From assembly GCA_963791545.1 (NCBI GenBank), contig CAWBSR010000003.1, positions 62,001 through 126,000 on the forward strand: DNA of 64,000 bases, written 5' to 3'. Source of the DNA: JALYXV01 sp963791545. GTDB lineage: Bacteria > Actinomycetota > Acidimicrobiia > Acidimicrobiales > Palsa-688. The position numbers and the translations under genes are program-made. A model generated the notes under the pieces. The model ran no database searches. It was not told where the DNA came from and saw only the letters and a list, made by a program, of their open reading frames with translations. This document shows, in pieces, positions 61,777-64,000 of this stretch (positions are counted from its first letter, which is position 1; each line of letters starts with the position of its first letter).

Positions 61777-62966
61777 ACGGATTGGCCGGGTTTCCGAACC
61801 AGGTGGGAAAATGGGACGACGTAAAAGCCTGGATAGGCGGCGAGTACGGAGTCGATCTCAGCTCGTAATAGGTCAGTTTGATTAACCTTCGTCCAGTACT
61901 GATACGGGATCGGTTGGCCGCCCCATTTCGCCTTGAAGCGCATCAAGTTGACATGGCTGACCCAACTACCGCCCCAATTCCAATGACGATACCCCTCATC
62001 GATCGCATCAGTCATAGCGCGGTGGAGGACAGCGGCCATTGGCTGGATTGGCCGGGCCTCGAGGGCAGTGCAGGGCACATAATACTCAACAGTCTTCCCA
62101 AAGTAGAATAACAATAGGGCAGCGAGTACCGTACCGTCCAAACGGGCCACGTAGATCCTATAATCAAGATCCGGACGGAAGTGCTCGGGCACTGCCTCGA
62201 AAAAGCGGCTGGACTTGGCCTGCCCGCCAACCGCGGCCATGCCGGAATGATGGAGGCGCTCGAGGACGGCGAAGGCCTCGTTTTCCACGGCAACGGTAAC
62301 GCCCCCCCGCCACGCCTTCTGCACGTTTCGCCGAGCCGATCCGTCGATCGCCCGGGCAACAGGATCGTCCCCGTTCCCGGGGGATCCGGAGGGCTCAAGG
62401 GCGGTGAAGTGGCCGATGCGCTCGTCTACGAGGTCGTGGAGCAGGGAATCCGGCCCGGCCGGGGCAAGCGGATTGTCGATCACCGTCGCCGCCGCCACCG
62501 CTGTTTGGCCTGCCATCGCGGCATACCAATCAGCCAGGACGAGACCGGCGTCGTCACCGATCGCCAGGATCCCGCCGTTGCTCCCATAGTACGGAAGTGA
62601 GTTCAATACGAGGCCGAAGGGCCCTTCGGCGCCCATTAGGGGCATCACGCCGACGATCTCGGCACCCCGGTGGGCAATCGCATAGTGAGGCTGGCATCCG
62701 AGGAGGTCGACCAGGAAGTCCCGGTAGCGCCGCGAGCTATAGAGGAGTCCGTGAGGGTGCGACAAGACGAAGTCGTCGTATCGATTCTCCCACTCCGGTG
62801 TCAGCAGGCAAAGCCCGAGACCGTTGCTCTGGTCGAGATGGCCTCGTGTCCCGGGGGACGAGGAAAACGATGCGATGAAACACGCTCCCCTCGTGGATCG
62901 GAATCGTCCGCCCTTCCGGCGTGCTGCGAGGTGGGGGTGGCCAAAATTGGCACGGCGGCCACCCAA
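61773..62966 (-). CDS. FemAB/GNAT-type acyltransferase of the polysaccharide cluster
   Basis: A protein of up to 397 residues in the FemAB-like (peptidoglycan interpeptide bridge/GNAT) family, which transfers amino-acyl or acyl groups to cell-surface precursors. Diagnostic parts are EWENRYDDFVLSHPHGLLYS at the N-terminus, ARRNVQKAWRGGVTVAVENE, RIYVARLDGTVLAALLLFYF and HWNWGGSWVSHVNLMRFKAK. The start is uncertain: in this frame the only standard codon upstream of the conserved part is TTG 62966, which adds about 52 basic, unstructured residues; translation may begin near 62815 at a rarer codon. Base composition is less GC-rich in the C-terminal half. Confidence 0.7.
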   Translation of the reverse strand: MGGRRANFGHPHLAARRKGGRFRSTRGACFIASFSSSPGTRGHLDQSNGLGLCLLTPEWENRYDDFVLSHPHGLLYSSRRYRDFLVDLLGCQPHYAIAHRGAEIVGVMPLMGAEGPFGLVLNSLPYYGSNGGILAIGDDAGLVLADWYAAMAGQTAVAAATVIDNPLAPAGPDSLLHDLVDERIGHFTALEPSGSPGNGDDPVARAIDGSARRNVQKAWRGGVTVAVENEAFAVLERLHHSGMAAVGGQAKSSRFFEAVPEHFRPDLDYRIYVARLDGTVLAALLLFYFGKTVEYYVPCTALEARPIQPMAAVLHRAMTDAIDEGYRHWNWGGSWVSHVNLMRFKAKWGGQPIPYQYWTKVNQTDLLRAEIDSVLAAYPGFYVVPFSHLVRKPGQSV

Positions 62967-63076
62967 CTCACAGTGAATTCTGATGTAGGCTCACAGGCTG
63001 AGCGCTGGCTGTCAAGTCCGCACAGGCGGGGAATACCTCTGTATCCGCGCCAAGCACCCGAACAGTGAAAGTAACG

Positions 63077-64000
63077 ATGCCAAGGAAACCCGCCCGGCTG
63101 GTCCTGGCGGTGGTCGACGTTGCGGTCGCGGGCACCATGGCAGCCGCGGTGGCCGCCGTGCTCGCGGCCGCCCAGGTTTTTCGCCGCAGCCCGCCCAGGC
63201 GAGCCGAGCCGTCGAAGAGATCGATGCTCACCCTCGAGAATGACTACTCCCTTGCCACGATCCGGGAACGTGGCCTTGATCACATCGTGACAATCCGAGA
63301 CCTCGACGGCTTCTTCGATCACGTCTGGAGCGTAAACCCCGTCGTCGGCGCCGATCGCACCGAGCCGGCTGTCGGACCCCCCGAGTCGACAAGCATCTCC
63401 GCCGCCCACACCCTCATCCAGGGCAAGGTCTGCTATTCGCGCCGCCTCCAGGCCTTTCCAGTGTCCAACTTTGTCCTGGGCCAAGTCGTGCTGCTGCATC
63501 GACTTGATCGCCTCATCCGCACCGAGGACATCGATCTGGTGCGGGCCAGCGAGCCCTTCTACTCCGGCCTGTTCGGCCTGCTCCTCGCTCGTACCAACGG
63601 CCGACCGTTCGTTGTCCGTCTCATCGCCAACTACGACCTCGACTACTGGGCCGAGGGGCGCCCGATCTATCCCCGTCTTTTCCGCCGCCGTTGGGTTGAG
63701 AAGCGCATTGATCGATTTATCCTGGCCCGGGCCGATCTCGTAGCCGCCGGCAACGAGAACATCTTGGACTACGCCCTCAACAACGGCGCCGCCCCGGGGC
63801 GAACCACAGTCTTCCTCGTGGGCCATTTGATAGATCAGATACACTTTGCCGAGCCACCCGAGGCGCGTCCCGGCGTCGGGTCGGAGTTGCCTTTCGGCGA
63901 CCGTCCCTTTTTGGCATGCGTGACCCGGTTGGTGTCGGAAAAGCATCCCGATGACGTCATTGCCGCGCTGGCCGAAGCTCGGCGGGCGGCGCCCAACCTG
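63077..64000 (+). CDS. Glycosyltransferase, GT4-like (3' end outside window)
   Basis: A 308-codon fragment running off the window. The N-terminus has a hydrophobic stretch (LVLAVVDVAVAGTMAAAVAA) that may anchor it to the membrane, followed by an N-terminal GT-B domain with DLVRASEPFYSGLFGLLLAR, FVVRLIANYDLDYWAEGRPI and DLVAAGNENILDYALNNGA, and the start of the donor domain with FLACVTRLVSEKHPDDVIAA, the usual R-x-x-x-x-K-x-x-x of GT4 enzymes. It is probably part of the exopolysaccharide cluster, adding a sugar to the lipid-linked repeat unit. ATG 63077 has a weak GAAAG ahead of it. Confidence 0.82.
   Translation, partial: MPRKPARLVLAVVDVAVAGTMAAAVAAVLAAAQVFRRSPPRRAEPSKRSMLTLENDYSLATIRERGLDHIVTIRDLDGFFDHVWSVNPVVGADRTEPAVGPPESTSISAAHTLIQGKVCYSRRLQAFPVSNFVLGQVVLLHRLDRLIRTEDIDLVRASEPFYSGLFGLLLARTNGRPFVVRLIANYDLDYWAEGRPIYPRLFRRRWVEKRIDRFILARADLVAAGNENILDYALNNGAAPGRTTVFLVGHLIDQIHFAEPPEARPGVGSELPFGDRPFLACVTRLVSEKHPDDVIAALAEARRAAPNL

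Overview
The window is GC-rich throughout, uses GTG and TTG starts freely, packs genes into overlapping operons, and encodes actinobacterial families: a mycothiol-type maleylpyruvate isomerase-like protein, a large LuxR-family (LAL) regulator, a DUF732-like secreted protein and a LigD-type polymerase. It looks like a chromosomal segment of a high-GC actinomycetote, possibly of the Acidimicrobiia. That placement is an impression from the proteins, not a measurement. I saw no rRNA, tRNA, CRISPR array, insertion sequence or integrase.

Layout. (1) 1-9.7 kb: the end of a multidomain polyketide/fatty-acid-type synthase (AT, double-hotdog DH, phosphopantetheinyl transferase), a freestanding ACP, an alpha/beta hydrolase and an MGT-type glycosyltransferase, then a convergent membrane-linked methyltransferase and a GH63/MGH1-type glycosidase. 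This suggests a glycosylated lipid or polyketide. (2) 9.8-15.6 kb: central sugar metabolism gnd-pgi-zwf plus small uncharacterised genes, chained by 4-nt overlaps. (3) 15.6-24.8 kb: a LigD-like polymerase, a DUF732-like protein and a 2350-residue secreted protein with 19 Ig-like repeats, each carrying a cysteine pair. (4) 24.9-33.8 kb: a polyamine island with an oxidoreductase/ATP-grasp-like fusion, an ornithine-decarboxylase-family enzyme, homospermidine synthase and a LAL regulator. (5) 33.9-37.8 kb: a MarR regulator and ClC chloride channel divergent from an MFS exporter, next to the relic of an alpha/beta hydrolase.

(6) 38-50.3 kb is the most interesting part: a catabolic locus under a LacI-family regulator. 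It holds two different HisD-like dehydrogenases, a single-domain sugar-type ABC transporter, a tandem SnoaL-like protein, a nitrilase-family hydrolase, an SDR, an alpha/beta hydrolase, a double-cupin protein and an HpaI-type aldolase. Three copies of the palindrome ATACGTAT lie inside or beside good promoter elements upstream of both hisD-like genes and the cupin/aldolase pair, so the locus can be read as one regulon. Two hairpins in the operon may set relative gene expression. The substrate is unknown.

(7) 50.5-55.7 kb: cell-envelope functions, with an L,D-transpeptidase divergent from an ECF sigma factor and its membrane partner, a decayed lipoprotein gene, a ferritin-like di-iron protein and a small membrane protein. 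(8) 55.8-64 kb: an exopolysaccharide cluster with a Wzx-like flippase, a Cys-rich protein, a Wzz/BY-kinase, a nucleotide-sugar epimerase, a hexapeptide acyltransferase, a FemAB-like acyltransferase and a glycosyltransferase cut by the window end.
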